A stretch of 64,000 nt of DNA from Bacteroidales bacterium (GCA_017453565.1 JAFTEQ010000036.1:1-64000), one strand, 5' to 3'. Counted from the stretch's first letter, positions 45,144-55,420 are shown. Notes: generated by a model not told the origin, from the sequence alone. Program-made: numbers and translations.

Positions 45144-47921
45144 ATGTATCGCTGCCGTTTCTTCGCGGTCGTCCTGGCCGCATTGCTGTTGTTACCCGCC
45201 TGCCGGAAGAAAGACCGTTTCGAGGAAAAGGAGGGTGACCGACTTCAGTTGCAGTTGCTTTCCGAACTGCCCGGGCCGCGCGTGGGCCTGAACGCCGCGC
45301 GCAGCGCCTATGAATGGGAGACGGGCGACGTGGTGGCCGTGTTCAACGACGTGGACGACGACTGCGAACCGGTCGACTTCGCTGACGGTTCGGGCAGCGT
45401 GTCGGTTCCGTCCGGCACTGCCACGGTCTATGCCCTTTATCCCTGGTCTTCCGCACAGGAGAATGGCCCGTCCCGCGCTGTTGTACAGATTCCCGTCAGC
45501 CAGACGCAGTCCGTCGCCGGCACGATCGGCCGGGGCCGTTATCCCATGATTGCAGCCGCGGCCGTTGCGGACCATTCCGCCACGTTGTGTTTCCAGCCGG
45601 TCTGCCTTTCGCTTGCGCTCAACATCTACAAGACAAGTGGATGGAGGGCCGACGAATATCTGCAGAGCGTGAGCGTCACGCCGCTGCAGAACAGCGCTTT
45701 CGCCGGATCGGCGGAACTCGACCTCGGCGCTTCGCCCTTGCCTTCGTTCACCACAGGTGATTCCGGTGCCACCAGCGTTTCGGTCTCGCTGGGTACGCCC
45801 GTCCTGCTGGGCGACGGTGCGCCTGCCGTCCCCCTGACGTTTGAAGGCCAGCTCTATCTGCTGCTCGCCCGTCAGGGATATAAGCAGCTTCGTTTCGAGA
45901 TCCGAACCAACCAGGCGCTCTATCAGCTGGAATCGTCGGCCGATTTCCTGTTCGACGGCACCAATTTCGACTTCCTGCTCACCGGCATCGACCTGGCAAA
46001 GGGCACGATTGTCCTCACGCCGGGCGCATCGGCCGACAGCTTCTCGGAAAACGTGGATGTAACGGTAACGGTGAACGATTTCGCCGACCTCACCACGCGG
46101 ATCCTGCCCGACACCCTCAGCGTGGACATCATTCCCGACTTCTCCCGCGTAGGCTACAAATACGGCGACGAACCCATCCCGACGCTTGCGGTGCGGCGCA
46201 CCATCAGCGTGAGCGATATCACCGCGGCCATTGCGGCCGGAACGGTGGCCGACACCACGGAATTCATCCAGAACGCTCTCGACGAGGTGGGCGCTTCGGG
46301 CGGGGGAGCCGTGCTGCTGCGCAACGGCACCTACAACACCAGCCGCTCGCTCTTCATCGGGTACGACAACCTGGTGCTGCGCGGCGAAAGCGAGGATGGA
46401 ACGATTATCAAGGCCATCGACCACAATTCCCGCCGTATCGTCATCATCGGTCACAACATGCTCGTTTCCGAGAGCCCCATCACGAGTGCCAGCTACGTGG
46501 ACTGGGCGGGCCGGAAGATCAGTGTTTCTTCGGAAGCCCTGGGCAGCGCTACCGACAAGACGGTGGGGTCGGTGACCCGTTGGGACTATTCTCCAGTTGC
46601 CGGCAGCCAGACCATGACCGGGTCTGTCCGTATCACGGAATCGAAAGTCCCTTCCGGACGCATGTACGTGGAGGTGGCCAACCCGGATGAGTTCTCCGTG
46701 GGCGAACGGGTCATGGTGGTCCGTCCCGCCACGCTGAATTGGATCCATGACATCTGGATGGACCGTATCGCCTCCAACGGCCGCGACGACAGCAACGGTG
46801 GCGGTACCATGCAATGGGACGAGCGGCCGAGCACCTTCTACAAGTATTTCGACCGCGTCATTGTGGCCATTTCCGGCAAGCGCCTCTATTTCGACTGCCC
46901 GCTCGTCTTCGAGCTTTCCTCGGAATACGGCGGCGGTTATGTACAGCACCTGAGCTCCACGCGCATCACCGGCAGCGGCGTGGAATATCTGTCGTTCGAC
47001 TGCGACTACGATCCGTCCATCGTGTATGACAATTCCATTACGTCCACCTCTTCCTACTGGGGTCAGCCCTATGACGAGATGCATGCCTGGACCGCTGTGG
47101 AGGGTGTGAGTGCCGATCATTGCTGGATCCGGCACATTACGGCCCGGCACATGGCGTTCGGAACCGTCCGTCTGGGCCAGCGCACCAAGAATTTCTCGGT
47201 GCTCGACTGCACGAGCCTCGATCCGGTGTCGGTCATCCTGGGCGGCCGGCGTTACGCCTTCCAGTTGGGAGGAACGGCCCAGATGCACTTTTTCGACAAC
47301 TGCTACACCAAGTACGACCGCCACAGTTTTGTGGCTTCGAGCGTGAGCGGCGGCCCCAACGTCTACCACAACTGCCGCGCGGAGAATTGCTTCTCCACCA
47401 TCGGCCCGCACCTCAATTTCATTCCGGGCATCCTCTACGACCGTGTTACGTCCACGGGGAACATGGAGGCCCAGGACGCCGGCAACGGCGGGCGCGGCCA
47501 CGGATGGCGGGGCGTGAACATCGTCTACTGGAACTGCGAAGCCAGCGGCGTTTCCATCAACAGTCCGCAGGTTTCCGGTTACAACTACTGCGTGGGGCTG
47601 ATAGGGAGGAAGATCATCAGCAAGAAGTATACCTCCGACTATTGGGGCGGTTATCAGGACGATCCCTACGAGCAGTACATGGAATCGTTGCTGGGAACGC
47701 TGCCTACCTGGGGCAGCTACAAGATCAGCCGCCCGGAAGGACGCTGGTATCCCGAAATGGCCTACGGGGAATCGGGAACGGAACACGTTTCGCTGCCCTT
47801 CAATCCCGGCCTGGACTGGTGGCCGCGTTTCACCACCTCTTCCTTCTCCGACCCGCTCTCCCTCTACCAGTGCCAGTTGGAAGACCGGCATGCCCGCGGC
47901 GTTTACCTGAACAGTTTGTAA
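45144..47921 (+). CDS. large fimbrillin/beta-helix lipoprotein P2
   Basis: 925 aa. Lipobox with Cys20 (LLPAC). Same architecture as P1: fimbrillin-like region with RVGLNAARSAYEWETGDVVAVF, then beta-helix (DTTEFIQNALDEVGASGGG, NLVLRGESEDGTIIKA, YLSFDCDYDPS), GRWYP and the terminal DPLSLYQCQLEDRHARGVYL tail. The frame is open upstream through the 52-aa peptide region, but the lipoprotein signal fixes the start at 45144. It is a close paralog of P1 and shares WIHDIWMDRI. Confidence 0.85.
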   Translation: MYRCRFFAVVLAALLLLPACRKKDRFEEKEGDRLQLQLLSELPGPRVGLNAARSAYEWETGDVVAVFNDVDDDCEPVDFADGSGSVSVPSGTATVYALYPWSSAQENGPSRAVVQIPVSQTQSVAGTIGRGRYPMIAAAAVADHSATLCFQPVCLSLALNIYKTSGWRADEYLQSVSVTPLQNSAFAGSAELDLGASPLPSFTTGDSGATSVSVSLGTPVLLGDGAPAVPLTFEGQLYLLLARQGYKQLRFEIRTNQALYQLESSADFLFDGTNFDFLLTGIDLAKGTIVLTPGASADSFSENVDVTVTVNDFADLTTRILPDTLSVDIIPDFSRVGYKYGDEPIPTLAVRRTISVSDITAAIAAGTVADTTEFIQNALDEVGASGGGAVLLRNGTYNTSRSLFIGYDNLVLRGESEDGTIIKAIDHNSRRIVIIGHNMLVSESPITSASYVDWAGRKISVSSEALGSATDKTVGSVTRWDYSPVAGSQTMTGSVRITESKVPSGRMYVEVANPDEFSVGERVMVVRPATLNWIHDIWMDRIASNGRDDSNGGGTMQWDERPSTFYKYFDRVIVAISGKRLYFDCPLVFELSSEYGGGYVQHLSSTRITGSGVEYLSFDCDYDPSIVYDNSITSTSSYWGQPYDEMHAWTAVEGVSADHCWIRHITARHMAFGTVRLGQRTKNFSVLDCTSLDPVSVILGGRRYAFQLGGTAQMHFFDNCYTKYDRHSFVASSVSGGPNVYHNCRAENCFSTIGPHLNFIPGILYDRVTSTGNMEAQDAGNGGRGHGWRGVNIVYWNCEASGVSINSPQVSGYNYCVGLIGRKIISKKYTSDYWGGYQDDPYEQYMESLLGTLPTWGSYKISRPEGRWYPEMAYGESGTEHVSLPFNPGLDWWPRFTTSSFSDPLSLYQCQLEDRHARGVYLNSL

Positions 47922-47931
47922 ACCAGTAATT

Positions 47932-49212
47932 ATGAAGCGATATATCCTTCCCATCCTGCTGCTTTCGGTCCTCGTTTCCTGTGAACGGGCCGAGCGGCGT
48001 GCGGGTGTGACCGAAACCCTTTATATCGACGGGATGGCCTCTACCCGGGTCCGTCTTTCCGAGGAGATCCATTCCGTCTGGGAAACGGGCGATGAGGTGT
48101 CTGTCTTCTTCAACGGCGGTGCCAACGAGCGCTGGGCCTATACGGGCGAGGACGGGGCCGGTTCCGGAACGCTCAGTTATACTTCCGACAACTACCGTTT
48201 CGGCGCCATCGACCGCATTGTGGCCGTGTGGCCCTACGATGCCGGCATGAGCATCTCCACGAACGTGGTCTCGCTCAGCGTCCCCTCCGTGCAGGCTTAC
48301 CGGAGCGGGACCTACGGCACGGCCGTGATTGCCGCTTCGTCCACCGACGACCGTCTCTTCTTTAAGTACGCCAATGCCTTCGTGCGTCTCGCTCTGCGGG
48401 GTTCCGGCTCCGTGGCGGCGCTTTCCCTGAGCGGTAATGCCGACGAGACCCTTGCCGGTGCGGCCCTGCTCGACGCTTCGGGCCTCGACCCCGTGCTTTC
48501 GCTTGCCCCGGCGGCCTCCGCCAAGAGCATTTCCCTTTCGCTGGCCGCCCCCGTTGCCCTTTCCCGTGGAAGCGACACCTATTTCTATTTCGCGTTGCCG
48601 CCCATGAGCTTCGCCTCGGGCTTTAGCATCCATGTGCAGATGTCGAATGGAGACGAGACCGTCATCCGCCACTCTTTCCCGGGTGAGACCCTCGCCGCTG
48701 GGGAGGTGCTCTGCATCGACGGCGAATCGAACGAGATCCACGTCTTTACCATCGACTTCAGCAAGAACGAATTCACCCCGGCCTTCCCCACTTCCTCCAG
48801 CAAGGACAGCACGAAGGTCTTCCACCACAACAGCGGCTATGACTTTACGTTTACTCCGCGCAGGACAGCTTCTGAAAAGGCAAAGGATTCGAGTTGGGGT
48901 TACGCCTGGCGTTCCAATGCGGATGGTGAACTCGTCTTTGGCCGGGGCGGCAGTTTCTTCCCGCTGCCCAATTTGCCCGGCAAGATTCTGATGGGCGTGC
49001 GGTATTATCCGGGCAGTACGAGCGGCGGCCCGCATCTCACCGACAACACCGTTACGCAGGAGCAGGTTTCCAACCAGGTGGGCACCACCGTGGCTGGCGA
49101 GTCCTATTGGATCGGGGTCAACAACCCGGTAGCCGACCATCAGTACTATTTCACGGTGAACGGCGGCAACGTGGTTATCCGCAAACTGGAACTCTGCTTC
49201 ATTGACGAATAG
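47932..49212 (+). CDS. small fimbrillin-like lipoprotein S2
   Basis: 426 aa. Lipobox with Cys17 (LVSC). It is very similar in layout to S1: TLYIDGMASTRVRLSEEIH, VWETGDEVSVFFNGG and the C-terminal FTPRRTASEKAKDSSWGYA and FGRGGSFFPLPNLPGK. It lies between P2 and P3, three bases before P3, repeating the S-then-P order seen at 40.9 kb. Confidence 0.83.
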   Translation: MKRYILPILLLSVLVSCERAERRAGVTETLYIDGMASTRVRLSEEIHSVWETGDEVSVFFNGGANERWAYTGEDGAGSGTLSYTSDNYRFGAIDRIVAVWPYDAGMSISTNVVSLSVPSVQAYRSGTYGTAVIAASSTDDRLFFKYANAFVRLALRGSGSVAALSLSGNADETLAGAALLDASGLDPVLSLAPAASAKSISLSLAAPVALSRGSDTYFYFALPPMSFASGFSIHVQMSNGDETVIRHSFPGETLAAGEVLCIDGESNEIHVFTIDFSKNEFTPAFPTSSSKDSTKVFHHNSGYDFTFTPRRTASEKAKDSSWGYAWRSNADGELVFGRGGSFFPLPNLPGKILMGVRYYPGSTSGGPHLTDNTVTQEQVSNQVGTTVAGESYWIGVNNPVADHQYYFTVNGGNVVIRKLELCFIDE

Positions 49213-49215
49213 ACG

Positions 49216-51906
49216 ATGAGACGGCTCCTGGCACTGGCGGCCCTGCTGCTCTGTGTGCTCGGCTGCGGCAGGAAGGCGGAACGCTTCGACGAGCGGATCC
49301 GTCCGCCCTTGTCGCTCTGGGCCATTGCCCCCGACAGCTATGCCTGGGAGTCGGGGGAGACCCTGAGCATCTTCAACGACTGTGACGAAGACAACGCCGC
49401 CGTGGCCCTCGAGGACGAGTGCGCGACCATCGACCTGCCCGAACAGGTAAGCCGTCTCTATGCGCTCTCGCCCTATTCCGCCGCTTCACAGCAGGGGCCT
49501 GGCAAGGCGGTGGTTACCATCCCGTTGGAGCAGAGCCAGAGAATCGCAGGCCGTCCCGGGCGTGGACGCTATCCCATGTGGGCCTCCGCCGCCGTGGTGG
49601 AGGACTGTGCTACCTTCCACTTCAAGCCCCTGGCCGTGTTCCTGTCGCTCGATCTCTACAAATCGCAGGGAGACGGGGCAGAACAGTTGCGCAGCGTCCG
49701 CCTGCTGCCCCATGCCAACAGTGGCATTGCGGGTACGACCGTGCTCGACCTGCGCACGCAGGGACCTCTTTCCTTCACGGCGGGCGACAGCGGACCGGAT
49801 CCCGTGCGGCTCACGGTGGAAGACCAGCCCCTGCTGCCCCGCACCCGCGCGGCGGCTCAGCGCCTTTTCCTCGTGCTGGCGCGCCAACAGTACGGCGCCC
49901 TTACCCTCGAGGTTCAGTCCACCCGCTCACTCTATACGATTGATCTTTCGGGTTCGTTCACCATGGACGGCACCGTCCTCGACCAGCTGCCGCTCAGCAT
50001 CGACCTGTCTACGGGCGAGGTGACCTATTCGCCGGGCGGCGTGGACCGCGCCAGCGAAAAGGGCCGGGTGCTGGTGAGTTCGGGCGATTTTACCGACCTC
50101 TCGCTGCGCGGCGCACCCGACACCCTCACGGTGGAGTGCATCCCCGATTTCAGCCGGGTGGGCTACCACTATGGCGATATTCCCATTCCCACCCGCGCCG
50201 CGACGCGGACCGTTTCGGTCGACGACGTGGCGGCGGCCATCGCTTCAGGCGCCGCGGCCGACACCACCGATTTCCTGCAGAAGACCCTCGACGAGATGGG
50301 CCAGGCGGGAGGTGGCGTGCTGCTGTTACGCAATGGCGTCTACAACACGAGCCGCATCCTCTTCATGGACTCCGACAACCTGGTCATCCGCGGTGAAAGC
50401 AGGGAAGGGACCGTTATCCGCGCGGTAGACACCCATCAGCGCGTTGTGGTGGCGATCGGGGCGACCGTTTCGTCCGAGGGTTATGCGCTGTCCGAAACGC
50501 GGACCAGCATGGCCGGGCGCCTGGTGAGCGTCTCCAATACCAAACTCGGCGGCGTGGACGACAAGACCGTGGGCACGGTCATGAGCCACCAGTACAACCC
50601 TGTGAATCAGAGCCGTAAAATGGTCAGGGAAGGGGGCTCCGCCGTATCGGAAGACTATGTTCCCTTTGGACGCATGTACGTGGAAGTGTCTGACGCTTCT
50701 GGATTTGCACCCGGAGACCGGGTTGTGGTGTATCGCCCTGCCACGCTGAGCTGGATCCACGACATTTGGATGGACCGCATCGCCTGGAACGGACGCACCG
50801 AAGAAACGGGCGGGTCCACTTCGCAGTGGAGTTCGCGTCCGAGCACGTTCGACAAATATTGGGAACGGCGCGTCGTGGCGGTGAGCGGCAGGAGAGTCTA
50901 TTTTGACGCGCCGCTGGTGATGGCCCTCCAGAAACAATACGGCGGGGGCATGCTGTACCATATTTCCTGGCAGCGTGTGTATGAATGCGGAATCGAAAAC
51001 CTCACGCTCGACTGCGCCTACGACCCCTCGAAGGTCTATACCGCCCAGCAGAGTTCGACGCTGGTGGGGCAGCCCTACGATGAGGCACATGCCTGGAGCG
51101 CCGTCCGGGTTTCTTCCTGCGAGCATTGCTGGGTGCGCGACGTCACCTCCTACCACATGGGCATGTCGTGCGTCTACATGGCTGGCGGGGCGCGCTGCGT
51201 GACGGTGGAGAACTGCCGCAGCCTCGACCCGGTGTCGGTCATCCTGGGTTCGCGCCGCTACGCCTTTGAGATCGGAGGCGGCGAACTTATGCTCATCAAG
51301 AATTGCTACACCCTCTACGACCGGCACAGTTTTGTGTCGGGCGGCACCTGCGGACCCAACGTGTTCGTGGATTGCGTGGCCGAGAAGTGCTTCAACGGAA
51401 TCGGCCCCCACCTCAACTGGGCCACGGGGACACTCTACGACTGCGTAAAATCCGACGGAAGCATGGAAGCGCAGGATGCGGGCAACGGCGGAACGGGCCA
51501 CGGCTGGCGCGGTGCCAACATCGTCTACTGGAACTGTGAGTGCTCGACCCTGCATTGCCAGACCCCGCAGGCTTCGGCCCGCAACTATGCCATCGGTACC
51601 ATAGGCAAGAAGGGGACGGGGTCCAACTACAACGGCAGTTACTTCGGTGAATACGTCGACGATCCCTACATGCAGGCGGTGGGCTACTTTACCGTGGGCG
51701 GCAGCAAGGTAAGCCGGCCCGACGGGGAGTGGTATCCGGCCCTCGATTATCTGGAGAAGGGGACCGAGCACGTGGTCCTGCCGCACGACAGCGGCAAGGA
51801 CTGGTGGCCGCGCCTGAGTCTCACATCCTTCTCCAATCCCTTGTCGCTCTACCAGTGCCAGCTGGAAGACCGGCACGCGCGGGGTGTATATCTGGGGAAT
51901 CTTTAG
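49216..51906 (+). CDS. large fimbrillin/beta-helix lipoprotein P3
   Basis: 896 aa. Lipobox with Cys17 (VLGC). The fimbrillin-like region is shorter at the N-terminus than in P1 (SYAWESGETLSIFND). The beta-helix starts near DTTDFLQKTLDEMGQAGGG and includes NLVIRGESREGTVIRA and WIHDIWMDRI. The C-terminus is NPLSLYQCQLEDRHARGVYL followed by GNL. It overlaps the RNA methyltransferase gene tail-to-tail by four bases. Confidence 0.85.
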   Translation: MRRLLALAALLLCVLGCGRKAERFDERIRPPLSLWAIAPDSYAWESGETLSIFNDCDEDNAAVALEDECATIDLPEQVSRLYALSPYSAASQQGPGKAVVTIPLEQSQRIAGRPGRGRYPMWASAAVVEDCATFHFKPLAVFLSLDLYKSQGDGAEQLRSVRLLPHANSGIAGTTVLDLRTQGPLSFTAGDSGPDPVRLTVEDQPLLPRTRAAAQRLFLVLARQQYGALTLEVQSTRSLYTIDLSGSFTMDGTVLDQLPLSIDLSTGEVTYSPGGVDRASEKGRVLVSSGDFTDLSLRGAPDTLTVECIPDFSRVGYHYGDIPIPTRAATRTVSVDDVAAAIASGAAADTTDFLQKTLDEMGQAGGGVLLLRNGVYNTSRILFMDSDNLVIRGESREGTVIRAVDTHQRVVVAIGATVSSEGYALSETRTSMAGRLVSVSNTKLGGVDDKTVGTVMSHQYNPVNQSRKMVREGGSAVSEDYVPFGRMYVEVSDASGFAPGDRVVVYRPATLSWIHDIWMDRIAWNGRTEETGGSTSQWSSRPSTFDKYWERRVVAVSGRRVYFDAPLVMALQKQYGGGMLYHISWQRVYECGIENLTLDCAYDPSKVYTAQQSSTLVGQPYDEAHAWSAVRVSSCEHCWVRDVTSYHMGMSCVYMAGGARCVTVENCRSLDPVSVILGSRRYAFEIGGGELMLIKNCYTLYDRHSFVSGGTCGPNVFVDCVAEKCFNGIGPHLNWATGTLYDCVKSDGSMEAQDAGNGGTGHGWRGANIVYWNCECSTLHCQTPQASARNYAIGTIGKKGTGSNYNGSYFGEYVDDPYMQAVGYFTVGGSKVSRPDGEWYPALDYLEKGTEHVVLPHDSGKDWWPRLSLTSFSNPLSLYQCQLEDRHARGVYLGNL

Positions 51907-52439
51907 CGTGCGGCTCCGGAGCGGAATTGCCAGAGAACCACGCCCACGGCGACCGATACGTTGAGGGAGTGCTTGCTGCCCCACTGGGGAATCTCCAAGG
52001 CGAAGTCCGAGGCATCGACGACATCCTGCCGGACGCCGTCCACTTCGTTTCCGAATACCAATGCATAGCGTACGCCCGCTTCGGGGTGGAAACTGTCGAG
52101 CGGAAGGGCGTGCTGGGTCTGCTCCACGCTCACGATGCACCAGCCATCTTCCCTGAGGCGTGAAACCAGGGCGGCCGTGTCGGGCTCATAGGCCCAGGGG
52201 ACGCTTTGCTCGGCGCCCAGGGCTGTCTTGTGGATTTCGGCCGAGGGGGGCGTGGCGCAGATACCGCAGAGCCACACTTTTTCGGCCCGGAAGGCGTCGG
52301 CGCTGCGGAAGGCGCTGCCCACGTTGTGCGCGCTGCGGATGTTGTCGAGCACGAGCGCGATTCCGGAAGGGGGAAGGGCCCTGTATTCGTCGGGTGTGAT
52401 GCGTCCCAGCTCGGCGCCCTGCAATTTCCTGTCTTTCAT
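51903..52439 (-). CDS. TrmH/SpoU-family RNA methyltransferase
   Basis: 178 aa. SPOUT-fold 2'-O-methyltransferase with NIRSAHNVGSAFRSADAF near the N-terminus, ALVFGNEVDGV, and the knot region IPQWGSKHSLNVSVAVGVVLWQ. Short single-domain members act on tRNA or rRNA; the target is not evident. It is the only minus-strand gene in the 40.9-63 kb array and is antisense-overlapping P3 at its 3' end. A decayed copy lies at 55174-55385. Confidence 0.9.
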   Translation of the reverse strand: MKDRKLQGAELGRITPDEYRALPPSGIALVLDNIRSAHNVGSAFRSADAFRAEKVWLCGICATPPSAEIHKTALGAEQSVPWAYEPDTAALVSRLREDGWCIVSVEQTQHALPLDSFHPEAGVRYALVFGNEVDGVRQDVVDASDFALEIPQWGSKHSLNVSVAVGVVLWQFRSGAAR

Positions 52440-52462
52440 CCCTGCAAAAATAATTATTTTCT

Positions 52463-52470
52463 TACATTTG
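52463..52470 (+). promoter_or_regulatory. -7 box (TACATTTG) for P4
   Basis: A TAnnTTTG box lies 22 bases before the P4 ATG in the divergent gap with the methyltransferase gene. Confidence 0.6.
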
Positions 52471-52492
52471 TGTAATCTATAAGAATCCGTTC

Positions 52493-55177
52493 ATGAAAGC
52501 GTTTTTCCGCCTGATTCCGATCCTGTGCGCCCTTGCACTCGTGTCCTGCAAAAAAGATACGTTTGGCGAAGCTGAACCGCTCAAGGACATCTCCGTGAAC
52601 GCCATTCCGCCCGCATCCCTGACTGCCCTTTATCCTGCCCTGACCGTGCGTGACCTCAATGGAACCGTCCTGGCCTTCTACGGGAGCGGGAAAGCCGATG
52701 CATCGTCGGTCACCCTGTCGGAAAATGCCGCTTCGGTGCAGATTCCCCAGTCTTCGGAGCACGTTTATGCCTTCCTGCCCGCACCCTCGGGGAAGTCTTC
52801 TGCCGGGTCGGTGCCGGTATCGGTTCCCGCGCAGCAGAGCCAGGCCGAAGCCGGAATGCCGGCGCCTGAGCGGCTGTTGCTCGCAGCCCAGGCTTCCGTG
52901 AAAGGCGGCCGTGCCGAACTGGAATTCGCTCCGGTTGCGGCCGGCCTGGTGTTCAATGTCTTCAAAGCGGGTGCCGACGGCAGCGAGCAGGTGCAGAGCA
53001 TCACGCTCACGCCCAAGGGCGGTGCGCGCATCTGCGGCTCAGCGACCCTGGACCTCTCGCAGAGCCAGGTGTTCTCGTCGGCCTCGGCCGAGGGGAGCAG
53101 CGTCTCGGTGCGCCTGGTCAAACCGGCTCCGGTCCTCGATGCGCGCCCGGCCGATTCCATGCTTTCGGGAGGACGCATCTTCGCTTTCCTGGCCCGCCAG
53201 CGCTATACGGGAATCGACGTCAGTGTGAAGACCAACAAAGGTGAATACAATCTCTCCTCTTCCGGAGGGCAGGTATTTGATGCGGAGACCTTCGACTACA
53301 TCCTCGTCGACCTCGACCTGGGTTCGGCCACGGTGCTCGCTTCGGACGGCGTGGACAGAAAGGGCTTCCGGCGTGCGCTTTCCTCCTCCGCGTCCGATTT
53401 CGACAACCCCATCCTGGCGGAGACCAATAACCTGATGCACGACATCATCCCCGATTTCAGCCGGGTGGGCTACCACTATTCCGATACCCCCATTCCCGAT
53501 GTGGCCGTGAAGAAGACCGTTTCTGTCGATGACGTGGCGGCCGCGCTCGCCGCGGGGACCTATCCCGACACCACGGCCTTCCTGCAGGCCGCCATCGACG
53601 AGGTGGCCGCAGCGGGTGGCGGAGCGCTCCTTCTCAAGGACGGCACCTACAATACCTGCCGCATGCTCTTCCTCGATAAGAGTAATCTTGTGTTGCGTGG
53701 AGAAAGCGAGACGAAAACCATCATCAAGAACCGTGCGACCCTGCTTCAGCCGGTGATTGCCATTGGCTATTCCCTCGCAGCCGCCTCGTCAGCTACGACT
53801 TCCACCAGCATGTCGGGCCGTCGGATCAGCACTTCCACGCTTTCCACGGCGGGCATAGGCGGCACTTCCTCTTATGGCTCTGTGAAATTGATTACCAGGC
53901 ATCTTCGTATCACCTCCAGGAGTCTGCTAGCCAGTACGCCCATCATCGAGAACTATGTGCCCGTGGGGCGCATGTATGTGCGTGTGGCCGATCCTTCGCT
54001 CTTTTCCGTAGGCGGGAAGGTGGCCATCCGCCGCTACCAGACGGCCGAGTGGATCAGCGCCATCGGGATGGACAAGATTGCGTCGAACGGGCGCAACCCC
54101 GGCGGCGTGGTGCAGTGGAGCGACCGCAACTTCGAACTCGTGCACGAGCGGCGGGTCACGGCGATTGCGGGCGACCGCATCTATCTCGACGCCCCGGTGG
54201 TGATGGCCCTCGACACCCGTTATGACCATTCCGTCCTTCAGGTCTGCGAGATGCCGCGCGTCAGCGAGGTGGGGGTGGAGAATCTTTATCTCGACTGCAC
54301 GTTCAACGGTTCGCTCATCTACAAGTCGGGCACCTACGCAAACGAATACTACGACGAAAAGCACGCCTGGAGCGGTGTGGAGATCACGAACGCCGAGCAC
54401 TGCTGGGTACGGAATGTCACCACCCGGCATATGGGCTATGCCCTGGTGGACCTCCGCCAGGGTGCGCGCAACGTCACGGTGCAGGACTGCACCCTTTTCG
54501 AGCCGGTATCGGTGGTGTCCGGCGCGCGGAGATATGCGCTTTGTTGCACGACCGGTTCGGAACTCTGCCTGTTCAAGAACTGTACGCACAAGGGCGACAG
54601 GCACGGTTGCGTGACCAACGGCACGGTCTGCGGCCCCAATGTCTACACGCACTGCAAAGGAAACAAGCAGTTCTCGGTGAACGGTTCGCACCAGTCCTGG
54701 TCGAACGGAACGCTCTTCGACTGCATTACCTCCAACAACAGCATCGAAATCCAGGACCGCGGTAATCTGGGGACAGGCCACGGCTGGACCGGTGCCAACG
54801 AGGTCATCTGGAACTACACCCATTCCACCTATGGGAACAACATTTGCATGAGCCCCTGGGCTTCGGCAAAGAATTACTGCATAGGCCTGGTGGGCGCGAA
54901 GGCCGGCAACCGTGATCCGACAAAAGACTATTATAGTCAGCCCGTGACCGACTACTATGCGTCGAAGGGCTTGGAACGGCCCGACGGGGAATGGTATCCC
55001 GCCCAGAAAATCGGGGAAGTGCGGCGCGACAACCATATTTCCCTGCCCCACGATGCGTCCGACCTGCCTGAATGGTGGCCCCGGCTCACGCTCACTTCCT
55101 TTTCCGACCCGCTCTCGCTCTACCAGTGCCAGTTGGAAGACCGGCATGCGCGGGGCGTATATCTGGGTAATCTTTAG
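52493..55177 (+). CDS. large fimbrillin/beta-helix lipoprotein P4
   Basis: 894 aa. Lipobox with Cys19 (LVSC). The fimbrillin-like part is divergent. The beta-helix (DTTAFLQAAIDEVAAAGGG, NLVLRGESETKTIIKN) belongs to the second subtype with P5: WISAIGMDKIASNGR, TTRHMGYALVDL and NNSIEIQDRGNLGTGHGWT. It nevertheless ends in the same DPLSLYQCQLEDRHARGVYL-GNL tail as P3 and is followed by a methyltransferase remnant as P3 is by the intact gene. It has its own promoter. Confidence 0.85.
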   Translation: MKAFFRLIPILCALALVSCKKDTFGEAEPLKDISVNAIPPASLTALYPALTVRDLNGTVLAFYGSGKADASSVTLSENAASVQIPQSSEHVYAFLPAPSGKSSAGSVPVSVPAQQSQAEAGMPAPERLLLAAQASVKGGRAELEFAPVAAGLVFNVFKAGADGSEQVQSITLTPKGGARICGSATLDLSQSQVFSSASAEGSSVSVRLVKPAPVLDARPADSMLSGGRIFAFLARQRYTGIDVSVKTNKGEYNLSSSGGQVFDAETFDYILVDLDLGSATVLASDGVDRKGFRRALSSSASDFDNPILAETNNLMHDIIPDFSRVGYHYSDTPIPDVAVKKTVSVDDVAAALAAGTYPDTTAFLQAAIDEVAAAGGGALLLKDGTYNTCRMLFLDKSNLVLRGESETKTIIKNRATLLQPVIAIGYSLAAASSATTSTSMSGRRISTSTLSTAGIGGTSSYGSVKLITRHLRITSRSLLASTPIIENYVPVGRMYVRVADPSLFSVGGKVAIRRYQTAEWISAIGMDKIASNGRNPGGVVQWSDRNFELVHERRVTAIAGDRIYLDAPVVMALDTRYDHSVLQVCEMPRVSEVGVENLYLDCTFNGSLIYKSGTYANEYYDEKHAWSGVEITNAEHCWVRNVTTRHMGYALVDLRQGARNVTVQDCTLFEPVSVVSGARRYALCCTTGSELCLFKNCTHKGDRHGCVTNGTVCGPNVYTHCKGNKQFSVNGSHQSWSNGTLFDCITSNNSIEIQDRGNLGTGHGWTGANEVIWNYTHSTYGNNICMSPWASAKNYCIGLVGAKAGNRDPTKDYYSQPVTDYYASKGLERPDGEWYPAQKIGEVRRDNHISLPHDASDLPEWWPRLTLTSFSDPLSLYQCQLEDRHARGVYLGNL

Positions 55178-55385
55178 CGTGCGGCTCCGGGGCGGAAATG
55201 CCAGAGCACCACACCTACAGCAACTGAGACGTTGAGGGAACGCTTTGCTCGGCGCCAAGGGCCGTCTTGTGGATTTCAGCCGCTGGAGGTATGGTGCAGA
55301 TGCCCCGGAGCCACATTTTCTCGGCCCGGAATTCTTCGGGCGTGATGCGCCCCAGTTCGGCATTGAGCAGTTCCCTGTCTTTCAT
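55174..55385 (-). pseudogene. decayed copy of the TrmH/SpoU methyltransferase gene
   Basis: On the minus strand this 212-base segment matches both ends of the intact gene at 51903-52439, including the stop codon overlapping the beta-helix gene and the start region, but lacks two internal blocks. One join lies near 55240 and removes about 230 bases. The other lies near 55330 and removes roughly 95 bases. The SPOUT knot and part of the N-terminal motif are gone, so no functional enzyme can be made. The A-rich promoter region upstream also resembles that of the intact gene. Confidence 0.85.
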
Positions 55386-55408
55386 GCCTGCAAAAAAAGA
55401 AAAAATCG

Positions 55409-55416
55409 TATATTTG
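55409..55416 (+). promoter_or_regulatory. -7 box (TATATTTG) for the epimerase gene
   Basis: A TAnnTTTG box ends four bases before the ATG at 55421, predicting a leaderless transcript. Confidence 0.6.
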
Positions 55417-55420
55417 TGTT

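Noticed and set aside
42180..47954. Very long open frames on the minus strand opposite the beta-helix genes (about 920 aa each)
   Set aside because: They mirror the sense genes in GC-rich DNA, have no signal peptide or known domain, and are matched by similar shadows opposite glgB and the phosphorylase gene.
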